64,000 bases of DNA from CAWCBG01 sp963793845 (GCA_963793845.1 CAWCBG010000014.1:1240001-1304000); one strand, 5' to 3'. Counted from the stretch's first letter, positions 23,868-32,693 are shown. The notes: generated from the sequence alone by a model not told the origin. Numbers and translations: made by a program.

Positions 23868-24536
23868 TTAGGGGGAGGGACGTCTTGCCAGAGGCCTGGG
23901 ATCGACTACGATGAGACCCTCCTTGAGGGCGAAAAGCACCAGGTCAGCATTGCTGTGCAGGTTAAATGTTTGCATGATGTGATGCTTGTGAAACTCGATT
24001 GTCTTCTCGCTCAGATTCAGGTGCCCGGCAATCTCCTTGATCTGGCGTCCTTCGGCGCACATCTGCACAATGTCACGCTGCCTTGGAGTCAACGCCTTCG
24101 AATACTGGCGCGCCCGTGTTTTTCGCTCAAACCAGTTTTCCGATCTGAGCTTGGGAGTCACATAGCATTCGCCTTGTAGTACGTGTTCAATCGCCGTCAG
24201 AAGCTCCGACCCAGCCGATTGCTTCAGGACGAACGCCGCCGCGCCCAACTCAAGAGCAGCCGCAGCCAGGTTAGGATTGTCCTGCATGGTCAGGAAAACG
24301 ATCTTCACCGTTGGAAGTTGCTCGCGCACGCGCTCGGCAGCATCCAAGCCGTTTAAGAGAGGCATGCTGACATCTACGATAAGCACATCCGGTTTCAGCT
24401 CTGCGGCTCTTGTGACGAGCGCACGCCCATCTGCGACCGCACCAACAATCTCGTAATGGCTTTCCAAAAGAAGCCGCAGGCCATCCGAGAAGATGAGGTG
24501 GTCGTCCGCTATCAGGATTCTTGGCCGGTTTTCCAT
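23868..24536 (-). CDS. NarL-family response regulator with LuxR-type HTH
   Basis: A 222-aa DNA-binding response regulator. The receiver domain (about 1-125) has acidic residues in 'IADDH', phospho-acceptor D55 in 'VLIVDVSMPLLNG' and Lys in 'AFVLKQSAGSE'. The C-terminal LuxR-type HTH (about 150-212) reads 'LTPRQRDIVQMCAEGRQIKEIAGHLNLSEKTIEFHKHHIMQTFNLHS'. The Met at 24536 is preferred over 24575. It is 47 bp downstream of the histidine kinase gene on the same strand and is almost certainly its partner. It is the best candidate to bind the CTAGGG palindromes nearby, by inference from position and palindrome symmetry. Confidence 0.92.
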   Translation of the reverse strand: MENRPRILIADDHLIFSDGLRLLLESHYEIVGAVADGRALVTRAAELKPDVLIVDVSMPLLNGLDAAERVREQLPTVKIVFLTMQDNPNLAAAALELGAAAFVLKQSAGSELLTAIEHVLQGECYVTPKLRSENWFERKTRARQYSKALTPRQRDIVQMCAEGRQIKEIAGHLNLSEKTIEFHKHHIMQTFNLHSNADLVLFALKEGLIVVDPRPLARRPSP

Positions 24537-24583
24537 CGTGGCGTCTCCGCCCAGCTTAAGGCTGCCGCTGGACACTTATCAAG

Positions 24584-26461
24584 TTAATCGGCGGTGATGG
24601 GGGTCCCGGCCAGGGCTTCGTTCACCGGTTCCCTCCGAACCGCAGAAGAGGCCTCCGTCAGAGGAGTCCAGACTTCGATCCGGGTGCCTTGTTGAATTGC
24701 CGAATGAATCTCGAATCGTCCACCCACCAGGCGCACCCTCTCTCGCATACTCCACAGGCCCAGCCCCTGCGCATCGAACCGGTCTTTCATATCGAATCCT
24801 TGTCCATCATCAGAGATCGTCAGGTGAAGTGCGTCATCGATTCTTTCAAGTTGCACCTGCGCATGAGCTGCTCCGCTGTGCTTCTGCACATTTCGAAGGC
24901 CTTCCTGCACGACGCGAAAGAAACACAATGCGATCTCGGGAGAAACGAATCGGGGTACATTATGGTGGCAAAATTCAATTTGTGTTCCGTGCTGAGCGGT
25001 AAATTCCTTGCAGAACGATCCTACGCCTGCCGCCAGGCCAAGCCTCTCGAGGGTCGAGGAATGCAGGCGATGCGAAAGCGTATGAAGATCGGCTCCCAGC
25101 TCGCTGGCTGATTCTATGAGCTCGTGCATCTGCCGGTTGGTTTGCTCCATGGACTGGGGAATAGCTTCGGCTGTCGTTTCCAGCCCCAGCGACAATACCG
25201 CCAGCCTCTGACTAAAGTCATCATGAATCTCGGCGGCCAGTCGGCTACGCTCTTGTTCATGGGCGTTAATCAGCAGGCCACCCAGCCTCATCTGTTCCTT
25301 TCTGGCGGCATTGAGCTGTTTCTTCTCCCAAAGCAGGAACCCAGCGAGTGCAGCCAATCCCAGAATGACCACCAGGCCCAGGAGCAAAATCCCTTTTGCC
25401 TTTTCCCACAGGCGGGGCTCGCGATTCAAAACGACGCTTCCGGGAGGTAATCTGGCTTCGCTGAGATTCCAGCGTTGCAGCTGTTTCCAATCGAATGCGT
25501 AGAAGCTCGCTCCGGCAACGACGGGAATATCGCCAGGGTTTTTCCCTCGGAAGATCTCCGCAGTAATCCGTGCCGCAACCTTTGCCTGATCGGCAAAGCT
25601 AACCACGTATCCTCCCACGATGCCGTGTCCGAGATAAGCGTCGGAAACACCGAATACGGGTGCGTTTGCGGCTTTGGAGACCAGCGGCAGCGCGGTGGTT
25701 GCATTAACGAACTGACTGCCATTTGCGTCGCGAAAGAAAGAGAGATAGAGAACCACCGTGTGCGCAGGCAAGTGGCGCAACCGCTCCAGCAGGCTGCTCA
25801 TGTCGAGATTCGTGAGGTATGTGATATCTAAAGGCAGCGGATGTGCCTCGAAGCTGGCTTGGGTCATCCTCAAGACCGCCTGGTCGAATTGTGAACTGCC
25901 ACTTACAACCGCGACATTGCGGATTCCCGGATACAACCGCATAGCCGCCTCGAGTGTGTTCTCCGCATTAAAGGTCAGCCATGATCCCGTGAAACGTGAG
26001 CTTAGCTTGGGATAGCCGGCCTGGGCTTGGGTGCTGCCGCAAAACACCACAGGCACGCCCGGCAGAAACGTATCCGAAACGCGGGCGAGAAACCTGATTG
26101 GTGCCGGTCCCATGGCGATGATCGCGTCTATCTGCCGATTCCCATAGTCTCGAGCAATTCCGGCTTCGATGCCCTCTCGAGAAGTCTCCTTGGAAAACAG
26201 GGGCGTGTCGAGACTCTCCAAATAGAATTCCGTCTGGTATCGGCGGTCGGCCGACAAGCGTGACATCACTTCCTCCGTCACCAAGGCGGAAGCGGTATGA
26301 GCCGGGCCGACCTCATTGATAATTAAAACATTCTTGCGGACAGGAGTCTGCGCCTTTGCCAACGGAGCGATCAGGAAGAGAACTGCCCAGAGGACTAGAA
26401 GATCAGGCAATCTGCTCCGCAAGACTGCCCTGGCACGCCGACGAGTGATACCCACTTTCAT
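24584..26461 (-). CDS. Sensor histidine kinase (HisKA_3) with periplasmic binding-protein-like sensor
   Basis: 625 aa. A signal/TM segment is at about 20-37, followed by a periplasmic region (about 40-345) that looks like the ABC_sub_bind type of solute-binding protein ('VLIINEVGPAHTASALVTEEVMSRL', 'IDAIIAMGPAPIRFLARV', 'GVPVVFCGSTQAQAGYP'). A single TM helix is at about 357-378. The HisKA_3 dimerisation helix has phospho-acceptor H413 in 'RSRLAAEIHDDFSQRLAVL'. The HATPase domain shows 'FFRVVQEGLRNVQKHSGA', 'ISDDGQGFD' and 'GLGLWSMRERV'. It is upstream of, and presumably phosphorylates, the NarL-type regulator. The ligand is unknown; the regulon suggests a dicarboxylate or amino acid. Confidence 0.9.
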   Translation of the reverse strand: MKVGITRRRARAVLRSRLPDLLVLWAVLFLIAPLAKAQTPVRKNVLIINEVGPAHTASALVTEEVMSRLSADRRYQTEFYLESLDTPLFSKETSREGIEAGIARDYGNRQIDAIIAMGPAPIRFLARVSDTFLPGVPVVFCGSTQAQAGYPKLSSRFTGSWLTFNAENTLEAAMRLYPGIRNVAVVSGSSQFDQAVLRMTQASFEAHPLPLDITYLTNLDMSSLLERLRHLPAHTVVLYLSFFRDANGSQFVNATTALPLVSKAANAPVFGVSDAYLGHGIVGGYVVSFADQAKVAARITAEIFRGKNPGDIPVVAGASFYAFDWKQLQRWNLSEARLPPGSVVLNREPRLWEKAKGILLLGLVVILGLAALAGFLLWEKKQLNAARKEQMRLGGLLINAHEQERSRLAAEIHDDFSQRLAVLSLGLETTAEAIPQSMEQTNRQMHELIESASELGADLHTLSHRLHSSTLERLGLAAGVGSFCKEFTAQHGTQIEFCHHNVPRFVSPEIALCFFRVVQEGLRNVQKHSGAAHAQVQLERIDDALHLTISDDGQGFDMKDRFDAQGLGLWSMRERVRLVGGRFEIHSAIQQGTRIEVWTPLTEASSAVRREPVNEALAGTPITAD

Positions 26462-26615
26462 AGTGATACCGACTCTTATACGGTAATGACCTAATCTTCA
26501 GGCGTTATGGCCAGCGAACGAGCAAAGCGGCAAAACAGTTTCGGTGAGTTACAAAATTATAGAACTTTAGGCCTTCCGCATACAAACTTTTCCTCGGGCC
26601 ACAGGTCAGACGCGC

Positions 26616-26661
26616 CTAGGGATTCCCCTAGTTGTCGTGCGGGAAACCTCCAGCCTATAAT
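26616..26661 (+). promoter_or_regulatory. CTAGGG operator-promoter C (for secreted protein)
   Basis: Palindrome CTAGGG-ATTC-CCCTAG (26616-26631), then TTGTCG (26632-26637), an 18-bp spacer and consensus TATAAT (26656-26661), reading plus. The expected start is near 26668, 108 nt before ATG 26776. No fitting -10 exists in the minus direction toward the kinase gene. Confidence 0.75.
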
Positions 26662-26775
26662 TCCGCGAAGAAAGGCTGTGTAGTGACTGCCGAACTGCGC
26701 CTCACCGTTGATTTGTTTCGGCGGGCGGAATTTTTTGTGTCACAACAGCGGGGTACGCGTTCAAAGGACACGATA

Positions 26776-27381
26776 ATGACAAGACAAGCATTACTCGCCA
26801 GGCCGACCAGCATGGGAATTCTGGTAATGGCCGTTTTGTTGGCAGCAAGCATCGCCGGGTTCGCTCAGGACAAAGACAGCGTCGAGACGATTGATGCGAC
26901 TGCCATGGGCACCAGCACGCAGATGGGCCGAAACATCAGCGTCAAGATACGCATCTTTCGCTACTCTTCCGACGAAGAGAGGCAGACCCTAACGGATGCC
27001 TTTTTGAAAGGCAGGAGCGGGTCCCTTGCGCAAGCTCTGTCCAAGATGAAGCCTGCCGGTCGTATCTCATTGACGGGAACGGTCGGCTACGATCTGGCTT
27101 TTGTTCGTGAGACCCCCACCCCGACGGGACGCAAGATCCGATTCGTTACTAACCGTAAGATCGCTTTCGGTGAAGCAGCCAGGGGAACCCGTTCACAGAG
27201 TTATGACCTGACAGCGGGGGAGATTAACCTCGACGATCAAGACAAAGGCAAGAGCAACGGTACGTTATTCCCCGCGGCCGAATTCATCATCAACGCCGAC
27301 GGCGAACTCCAAATCGAGCTTTACCAAAACCCGTGGAGGCTGGAAAACATAATCGAGTGGAACGCCAAGGGCAAGGACTGA
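26776..27381 (+). CDS. Secreted protein of unknown function
   Basis: A 201-aa product. ATG 26776 has AAAGGA 7 nt upstream. The signal peptide is 'MGILVMAVLLAASIAGFAQD'. The mature part has 'TAMGTSTQMGRNISVKIRIFRYSSDEERQTLTDAFLKGRSGSLAQALSKMKPAGRISLTGTVGYDLAF' and looks like an all-beta fold. I do not recognise a named family. The phrasing resembles acidobacterial exported proteins annotated only as hypothetical. It is divergent from the kinase gene and has the best -10 of all the CTAGGG promoters. Confidence 0.75.
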   Translation: MTRQALLARPTSMGILVMAVLLAASIAGFAQDKDSVETIDATAMGTSTQMGRNISVKIRIFRYSSDEERQTLTDAFLKGRSGSLAQALSKMKPAGRISLTGTVGYDLAFVRETPTPTGRKIRFVTNRKIAFGEAARGTRSQSYDLTAGEINLDDQDKGKSNGTLFPAAEFIINADGELQIELYQNPWRLENIIEWNAKGKD

Positions 27382-27520
27382 AAGAGCGTTTCGCGGCTCT
27401 ACCCTGAGGAATTTCCGGTCTCAATCGTTGCCCATTGCTGAAGGAAACGACAGCACCAGAGTCATCTGCTTTCTCGACTGTTAGACCGCCGAGGTGTTGC
27501 AGCATTATGAGCCGGATTCG

Positions 27521-28927
27521 TCACCGGGTAACCAGGAGAATCCAACCGGTTCCGACCACCAGGAAGACTGCCATGAAGAAGAGGGTCGTCAGCAGTCCGA
27601 GCCGGTAGAGTTCGCGTTGCGTCAGATAGCCGCTGCCCACGAAGATGACGTTCTGGCTTCCGCCCTGCGGCGTAATCACCGAGAAGTAGCTGCTCGCAAA
27701 AAGCAACCCGAAAGCCATTAGAGGCGCGGGAACACCGCCGCGAACACCGACATCCAGAAAGACCCCCAAGAGTGCCAGGACCTGGGACGACTGGCTCACG
27801 AACATGTAGTGGATGGCGACATAGATCACGATAAGTCCCACATACGTTACTGGCCAGGACAGGCCGCCCATGTGCCTGGCGAGAAGCTGCCCGGCATAAC
27901 CCATAAACCCGAGTTCGTTGAGTTGCCCGCTTAAGGCAAACAGGACAGCGAGCCAGAGAAACGTAGTGAGCGTATCCCCTTGGTTGGAAATGTCGTCGAG
28001 AGTGAGCACACCTGCCATTAGCAGAAGGCCAAGGCCAAGGAACGCGATGCTGGTGACATTCAGTCCCAGCTTGTCAGCAAAGATCCAGCCCGAGACCATC
28101 AGCGTGAATGCAATTGCGGTGATTCTCTCGTCGCGCGAGAGCGGTCCCAGGGTCGCAAGCTCTTTGCGAGCGGCTACTGGAGCCTCCGGCGTCTCGCCCA
28201 CCTTGGGCGGGAACAGTCGCGCGATTAACCAGGGCAAAGCCAGGATGGCGGTCAACGCCGGTACACAGGAGGCAACCAACCATTTTCCGAAGCCAATCTG
28301 GATCCCATACTGCCGGGCCACCTGTATTCCGATCGGATTTGCCGAGGTTGCCGTCATCCACAGAGCGGACGACACAGCCAGGCTCGCCATCGTGCAGAAC
28401 ATCAGATAGCCGCCGAGACGTCGCCCCTCAGGATCATCCGGCTTCGATCCCGATCCCTCTGCGACAGACAGAACAATGGGAAAGAGAACACCACCTCGCG
28501 CGGTGTTGCTCGGAAAGGCGGGCGCGATCACCGCATCGGTGAGCACGACGCTGTAGGCAAGTCCCATGGATGAGCGGCCGAACCGGCTTACCATGAAAAG
28601 GCTGATCCGGCGGCCTAGTCCGGACTTAACGACCGCCTGCGCCACCAGAAACGCTATCACCACTAACAGAACGCTGGTGTTGGCAAAGCCGCCGAAGGCT
28701 TGGGCTGGGGTGATCGTACCGGTCAGGACCACGGCGGCCACGGCGATCATGGTCGATGTCAACAACGGAAATGCACCGACCAGCACGGCGGCGATCGCAG
28801 CCACAAACACCGCGAAGAGGTGCCATGCCGGGGCGGTCAGCCCCGCCGGTACTGGCGAAAACCAGATCCCGAGTGCTAGGGCAAAAGGCAACGCACGCCT
28901 GATAAGCAAACCGGAACTTATCTTCAT
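27521..28927 (-). CDS. DASS/SLC13-family anion (dicarboxylate) transporter
   Basis: A 468-aa membrane protein with about 12 helices, related to CitT/DiT1 C4-dicarboxylate and tricarboxylate carriers. Conserved segments are 'GFANTSVLLVVIAFLVAQAVVKSGLGRRI', 'APAFPSNTARGGVLFPIV' (SNT substrate motif), 'TATSANPIGIQVAR' and the second-half repeat 'FSVITPQGGSQNVIFVGSGYL'. The start ATG overlaps the stop of the upstream lipoprotein gene by 4 bp (ATGA), so they are translationally coupled. It is the last gene of the minus-strand operon that begins with aspA, which supports a dicarboxylate substrate. Confidence 0.88.
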   Translation of the reverse strand: MKISSGLLIRRALPFALALGIWFSPVPAGLTAPAWHLFAVFVAAIAAVLVGAFPLLTSTMIAVAAVVLTGTITPAQAFGGFANTSVLLVVIAFLVAQAVVKSGLGRRISLFMVSRFGRSSMGLAYSVVLTDAVIAPAFPSNTARGGVLFPIVLSVAEGSGSKPDDPEGRRLGGYLMFCTMASLAVSSALWMTATSANPIGIQVARQYGIQIGFGKWLVASCVPALTAILALPWLIARLFPPKVGETPEAPVAARKELATLGPLSRDERITAIAFTLMVSGWIFADKLGLNVTSIAFLGLGLLLMAGVLTLDDISNQGDTLTTFLWLAVLFALSGQLNELGFMGYAGQLLARHMGGLSWPVTYVGLIVIYVAIHYMFVSQSSQVLALLGVFLDVGVRGGVPAPLMAFGLLFASSYFSVITPQGGSQNVIFVGSGYLTQRELYRLGLLTTLFFMAVFLVVGTGWILLVTR

Positions 28928-29580
28928 CGCGGGCCCCCGGCAGCAGGCGTGGCTTGGGCCGAATCTGCGCGGATCTTCCCATTGAGACCCATCGATTGTC
29001 CTTGAACAGTTCCGTCTTCCGTCTCCAGTACAAAACGCCAGGAGAATTCGTAACTACCGGTCGCCCCAGCGTAGCGCCCGGTTCCGCCGAGGAATGTCCC
29101 CACGATATGGCTGCCGGTCGATGTGCCCTGACCTTTCAGCTCGCTAAAGATTTGGTCGCCGCGATCATCAGTCCAGACCGCACGCCCAACCAGCCCGGTG
29201 GCAGTGTCGCTGAGAACCAGCGCCTCGGCGCGGTAACCAGCAGCCGGTCGCGAAGCTCCTGCCAGCACCAGCGAGCCTTCAAGTTTCGCAGTGGAGGCTT
29301 GCCGGCCATTGCCCAGGGGAATGCTTTCGCGGCTTCCTGCCGCAATCCACGTCCCCTGGAACTCGTGCCATCCGTCACCACTTGAAGTGGATTGGTTCGA
29401 GCGTGGAGCGCGAAGGCACGCCGTCATAAGCAGCAGAATGGCTAACGCAATCGCACAGGGTGGGGAAGGCCACTTGCCAGAGAGCTCGTCGTCTGAAGAA
29501 GTGAGGCTCTTAACAGCGATTGGTGCGGCAGGTGCAGGCCCTTCTCCTCCAAGTCCATCATCGGTCAGAGTCATCGCCAT
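28924..29580 (-). CDS. Putative membrane-anchored or lipoprotein beta-rich protein, unknown
   Basis: 218 aa. A hydrophobic segment 'CAIALAILLLMTAC' at about residues 42-55 ends in a possible lipobox, but it lies far from the annotated Met, so the true start may be internal. The rest is rich in Gly and beta-strand patterns: 'FQGTWIAAGSRESIPLGNG', 'KLEGSLVLAG', 'GGTGRYAGATGSYEFSWRFVLE'. The last segment recalls allene-oxide-cyclase/dirigent-like barrels, a weak resemblance. It sits between dcu and the DASS transporter and overlaps the latter by 4 bp, so it should be co-expressed with them. Confidence 0.6.
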   Translation of the reverse strand: MAMTLTDDGLGGEGPAPAAPIAVKSLTSSDDELSGKWPSPPCAIALAILLLMTACLRAPRSNQSTSSGDGWHEFQGTWIAAGSRESIPLGNGRQASTAKLEGSLVLAGASRPAAGYRAEALVLSDTATGLVGRAVWTDDRGDQIFSELKGQGTSTGSHIVGTFLGGTGRYAGATGSYEFSWRFVLETEDGTVQGQSMGLNGKIRADSAQATPAAGGPR

Positions 29581-29635
29581 ACCTTTGCTCCAAGCAGGTC
29601 ATGGTCATGCCCAAAACAAGACGCTGAATCATCGA

Positions 29636-30067
29636 CTACAAAACTACTTTTGCCAGCACAAAGCCGATCAGCACGGAAGAGATCGTCGCGACCAGTCCCG
29701 GCCGCATGAAACTATGGTTCAGCACGTATTTACCGATCTTTGTAGTGCCAGTCTGATCGAAAGAAATTGCCGCCAGCAGCGTTGCGTAAGTCGGAAGAAA
29801 GAAGTACCCATTGACTGCCGGAAACATCGCGATCATGGCCGGGGCGCCCAATCCCAATGCCACTCCGACGGGCATCAGCGTTACTACGGTTGCCGCCTGG
29901 CTGGAGAGGAGGATGGAGAGTGCAAACAGTCCAAACGTGAAAACCCACGCATGCTGCTGCACGACTCCCGAAATACTGGCGATGATGAGCGGACCGATTG
30001 CCCTCGAAGAAGGACGATCCGAGCCAACCCAAACCAGCGATTGAAATGAGCGCGACAACGCCCGCAT
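29636..30067 (-). CDS. Dcu-type C4-dicarboxylate transporter, C-terminal part (frameshifted gene)
   Basis: From about 30005 downward this frame continues the transporter: 'AIGPLIIASISGVVQQHAWVFTFGLFALSILLSSQAATVVTLMPVGVALG' through 'YFFLPTYATLLAAISFDQTGTTKIGKYVLNHSFMRPGLV', the typical DcuA/DcuB ending. Residues before 'AIGPL' in this frame are out-of-frame reading. The complete gene would run 30968 to 29636, about 440 aa as in the family. Confidence 0.85.
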   Translation of the reverse strand: MRALSRSFQSLVWVGSDRPSSRAIGPLIIASISGVVQQHAWVFTFGLFALSILLSSQAATVVTLMPVGVALGLGAPAMIAMFPAVNGYFFLPTYATLLAAISFDQTGTTKIGKYVLNHSFMRPGLVATISSVLIGFVLAKVVL

Positions 30068-30968
30068 TCATGATAGTGCCCTTGACGGCCGCAGAGGGGG
30101 ACGCACCAAACGCTAGCATGGTTACGCCCGCCGCCGCCAGCATCACGATCATGATGGCCGGCGCCATCTCAAGTTGCTGTTCCTTCTCCTGGCCATTCAT
30201 GATCACCGTATAATCTGGTCGCAACGAAGGAAACAATCCAAGTGCAACGACCAGCAAAGAAGCAGCCAAAAAGACAATGACCGCCCCACGCGCGCGCGTC
30301 AGGGCTTTTCCTTGCAAGGCGGTGGGTGTGGCGGGTTTCTCGATCAGTCCTTTTGCCAGGCGTTCCTGATACTCCGGATCGTCTTTCAGTTCGGGTCCCA
30401 TCCACATCACGGAAATCGCGCCGAGCAGACTGCCTATGAAGGTCGCCGGTATGCAAATGAGGAGAATCTGGTGCAACCCGATTCCAGCCGGCGCCAGCAA
30501 TCCCAGCAATGCGACTGTTGCCGCCGAAATAGGAGAAGCCGTGATGGCTTGCTGTGACGCGATCGTTGCTATTGAGAGGGGACGTTCAGGCCGCACTCCG
30601 GCGCCGCGGGAAACCTCCGCGATTACGGGAAGCAGCGCGTAAACGATGTGCCCGGTCCCCGCTGCGAGCGTGAAAACGTAGGTCACGATGGGCGCGACGA
30701 TGGTGATTCCGGCAGGCCATATTCGCAATGCCTTATCTGCCACAATCACCAGGTAATCGAGGCCGCCGGCCGCCTGCATGGTCGCCGCCGCCGTAACCAC
30801 GCATAAGATCATGCCAAGTACAGTTCGTGGAGGCACGCCCGGGTGAGAGCCAAATGCGAATACGAGAACGACCAGCCCGATGCCGGCGACTGTACCCAGG
30901 CCGATCCCTCCTATGCGCGCGCCCACGAAGATGCACACCAGAACAACGAGCAGTTCCAGCCAAATCAT
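29730..30968 (-). CDS. Dcu-type C4-dicarboxylate transporter, N-terminal part (frameshifted gene)
   Basis: DcuA/DcuB proteins exchange fumarate, aspartate or malate for succinate across the inner membrane. The N-terminal ~320 residues fit well: 'MIWLELLVVLVCIFVGARIGGIGLGTVAGIGL', 'MQAAGGLDYLVIVADKALR', 'TYVFTLAAGTGHIVYALLPVI', 'RPERPLSIATIASQQAITASPISAAT'. After 'SSFFEGN' near 30005 the frame leaves the family and reads nonsense to 29730. It lies 14 bp downstream of aspA, the classical aspartase-Dcu pairing. Confidence 0.88.
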   Translation of the reverse strand: MIWLELLVVLVCIFVGARIGGIGLGTVAGIGLVVLVFAFGSHPGVPPRTVLGMILCVVTAAATMQAAGGLDYLVIVADKALRIWPAGITIVAPIVTYVFTLAAGTGHIVYALLPVIAEVSRGAGVRPERPLSIATIASQQAITASPISAATVALLGLLAPAGIGLHQILLICIPATFIGSLLGAISVMWMGPELKDDPEYQERLAKGLIEKPATPTALQGKALTRARGAVIVFLAASLLVVALGLFPSLRPDYTVIMNGQEKEQQLEMAPAIMIVMLAAAGVTMLAFGASPSAAVKGTIMNAGVVALISIAGLGWLGSSFFEGNRSAHHRQYFGSRAAACVGFHVWTVCTLHPPLQPGGNRSNADARRSGIGIGRPGHDRDVSGSQWVLLSSDLRNAAGGNFFRSDWHYKDR

Positions 30969-30982
30969 TACGGCACCGCCTT

Positions 30983-31831
30983 CTAGCGACCAGCAGCCTG
31001 GGTCATCGCTTTAGGATCCAGCACAGTCTTGATCTGTTCTTCCGTGAGGAGCTTTTTCTCGCGGACGAGTTCCACAATGCCCTTGCCGGTCTTCATCGCT
31101 TCAGCGGCAAGTTCCGTGGCAGTCTCATAGCCCAGCAGGGGATTCAGTGCCGTCACCACGCCAATGCTGTGCTCTACATACTTGCGGCAGACGTCCACAT
31201 TTGCGCTGATGCCTTCAATGCAGTGCCTCCGCAGAGTGCTTGCGGCGTTCATGAACATGGTCTGCGATTCGAGAATGCAGTAGGCGATGATTGGCTCCAT
31301 GACATTCAGCTGCAGCTGCCCCGCTTCGGCCGCTAGCGTCACCGCGAGGTCGTTGCCGATCGCCTTAAAGCAGACCTGGTTCATCACCTCTGGAATGACT
31401 GGATTGACTTTGCCCGGCATGATGCTTGATCCGGGTTGCATCGGAGGCAGGTTAATCTCGCTCAAGCCGGCGCGCGGTCCGGAGGCGAGAAGCCGGAGGT
31501 CGTTGCAGATCTTCGACAGCTTGATGGCCAGGCTTTTCAATACCGAGGAATACAGCACGAAAGGTTGGGTATCTTGCGTGGCTTCTACGAGGTCGGCTGC
31601 GAGCACGATCGGCTTGCCTGTTACTTCCGCCAGGTGGCGGGTACAGGCTTCGGCATATCCCGCCGGAGCATTGAGCCCGGTTCCGATGGCCGTGCCCCCC
31701 ATATTGATTTCGTACAGGATGGTTTCAATGCGCGCTAGAGCGAAGATCTCGCCCTCCAGGCTCGCCGCGAATGCGTTGAACTCCTGCCCGAGCGTCATCG
31801 GCACAGCATCCTGCAACTGAGTACGTCCCAT
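30983..31831 (-). CDS. aspA: Aspartate ammonia-lyase, C-terminal part (frameshifted gene)
   Basis: AspA interconverts aspartate with fumarate and ammonia. This 282-aa frame starts at 'MGRTQLQDAVPMTLGQEFNAFA' and contains the fumarase/aspartase signature loop 'GSSIMPGKVNPVIPEV', in which the serine of the SS-loop is the catalytic base. The C-terminal domain includes 'NVMEPIIAYCILESQTMFMNAASTLRRHCIEGI'. The apparent start is in the middle of the enzyme. It must be read with the N-terminal frame. Confidence 0.9.
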   Translation of the reverse strand: MGRTQLQDAVPMTLGQEFNAFAASLEGEIFALARIETILYEINMGGTAIGTGLNAPAGYAEACTRHLAEVTGKPIVLAADLVEATQDTQPFVLYSSVLKSLAIKLSKICNDLRLLASGPRAGLSEINLPPMQPGSSIMPGKVNPVIPEVMNQVCFKAIGNDLAVTLAAEAGQLQLNVMEPIIAYCILESQTMFMNAASTLRRHCIEGISANVDVCRKYVEHSIGVVTALNPLLGYETATELAAEAMKTGKGIVELVREKKLLTEEQIKTVLDPKAMTQAAGR

Positions 31832-32373
31832 TTTGATAACGTCGCGAACTCGGTGCCCTTCTTGCGAAACGCCGCTACCAGCTTGCGCAGCTCGGCGATC
31901 AGCTTCTCGTTCAGCAGGAAGACAGCGACGTGCAGCGCGGTAGGGTAGGCGTCGTTGGTCGATTGGGCGCAGTTGACATGGTTATGCGGATCACAGAACT
32001 GGTACTCGCCCTTCTGGTGGCCCATCAGCTCGAGTGCGCGGTTAGCGATAACTTCGTTGGCCGCCATATTGGTCGACGTGCCCGCGCCGCCCTGGATCAG
32101 ATCGACGGCGAACTGGTCGTGCAGTTTGCCATCCATGATCTCGCGGCAGGCCTTTTCGATACCCGTGAGGATTTCTTTGCTGAACTGCTTGCAGTCGTAG
32201 TTGGCCCGAGCCGCCGCGAGCTTCACCATCGCCAATGCGCGAATCAGGTCAGGGTACTGCGACAGCGGAACTCCTGAGATATGGAAGTTCTCCATCGCGC
32301 GGGCCGACTGCACGCCGTAATAAGCGCCGTCAGGAATTAGTTTTTCGCCTAAAAGATCGTGCTCTATCCGCAT
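31795..32373 (-). CDS. aspA: Aspartate ammonia-lyase, N-terminal part (frameshifted gene)
   Basis: 'MRIEHDLLGEKLIPDGAYYGVQSARAMENFHISG' is a standard aspartase start. ATG 32373 has GGGGAGG 6 nt upstream and is preferred over the longer frame to 32421. 'IQGGAGTSTNMAANEVIANRALELMG' and 'HNHVNCAQSTNDAYPTALHVA' are the first conserved regions. After 'KKGTEFA' (about 31840-31846) the frame slips. Deletion of one base in 'TTCGCGACG' would explain it, because 'VIKMGRTQLQ' continues in the other frame. The gene heads the aspA-dcu-lipoprotein-DASS operon under operator D. Confidence 0.9.
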   Translation of the reverse strand: MRIEHDLLGEKLIPDGAYYGVQSARAMENFHISGVPLSQYPDLIRALAMVKLAAARANYDCKQFSKEILTGIEKACREIMDGKLHDQFAVDLIQGGAGTSTNMAANEVIANRALELMGHQKGEYQFCDPHNHVNCAQSTNDAYPTALHVAVFLLNEKLIAELRKLVAAFRKKGTEFATLSKWDVLSCRMLCR

Positions 32374-32483
32374 ACCTGCCTCCCCATTGCTTGTGGCCAA
32401 GAATTCGCGCACGCGAGCCACGACTGCCGCGACAGTACAGAGGCCCGAAAATGGGCGCGTGAATCAAGACTGAGTTCGCTTTC

Positions 32484-32557
32484 AGCCTAGGCACCGCCTC
32501 TCAGCAAAGCAACTAGGGAAATCCCTAGTTGCCGATGATTGCTTCGCGGCTTATTTT
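32484..32557. promoter_or_regulatory. CTAGGG operator D with two divergent promoters (aspA operon and porin)
   Basis: Palindrome CTAGGG-AAAT-CCCTAG (32513-32528), extended by GCAA and TTGC on its flanks. Plus direction: TTGCCG (32529-32534), 17 bp, TATTTT (32552-32557), toward the porin. Minus direction: TTGCTT (32507-32512), 17 bp, TAGGCT (32484-32489), toward aspA, giving a leader of about 104 nt. One site can therefore control import and metabolism of dicarboxylates together. Confidence 0.75.
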
Positions 32558-32693
32558 GCCCATCATCAGGGAACTTCCGTGCCGAGCGATGGCGTAAGGC
32601 GGCCGACCTCCGATCCAGGGCGAAGGTCGATATTCGCCGCGGAAGTGGCTGATCGAGCGCGGCTTTGTGGTTGTCCACTGGAAGGGGCAGTTT

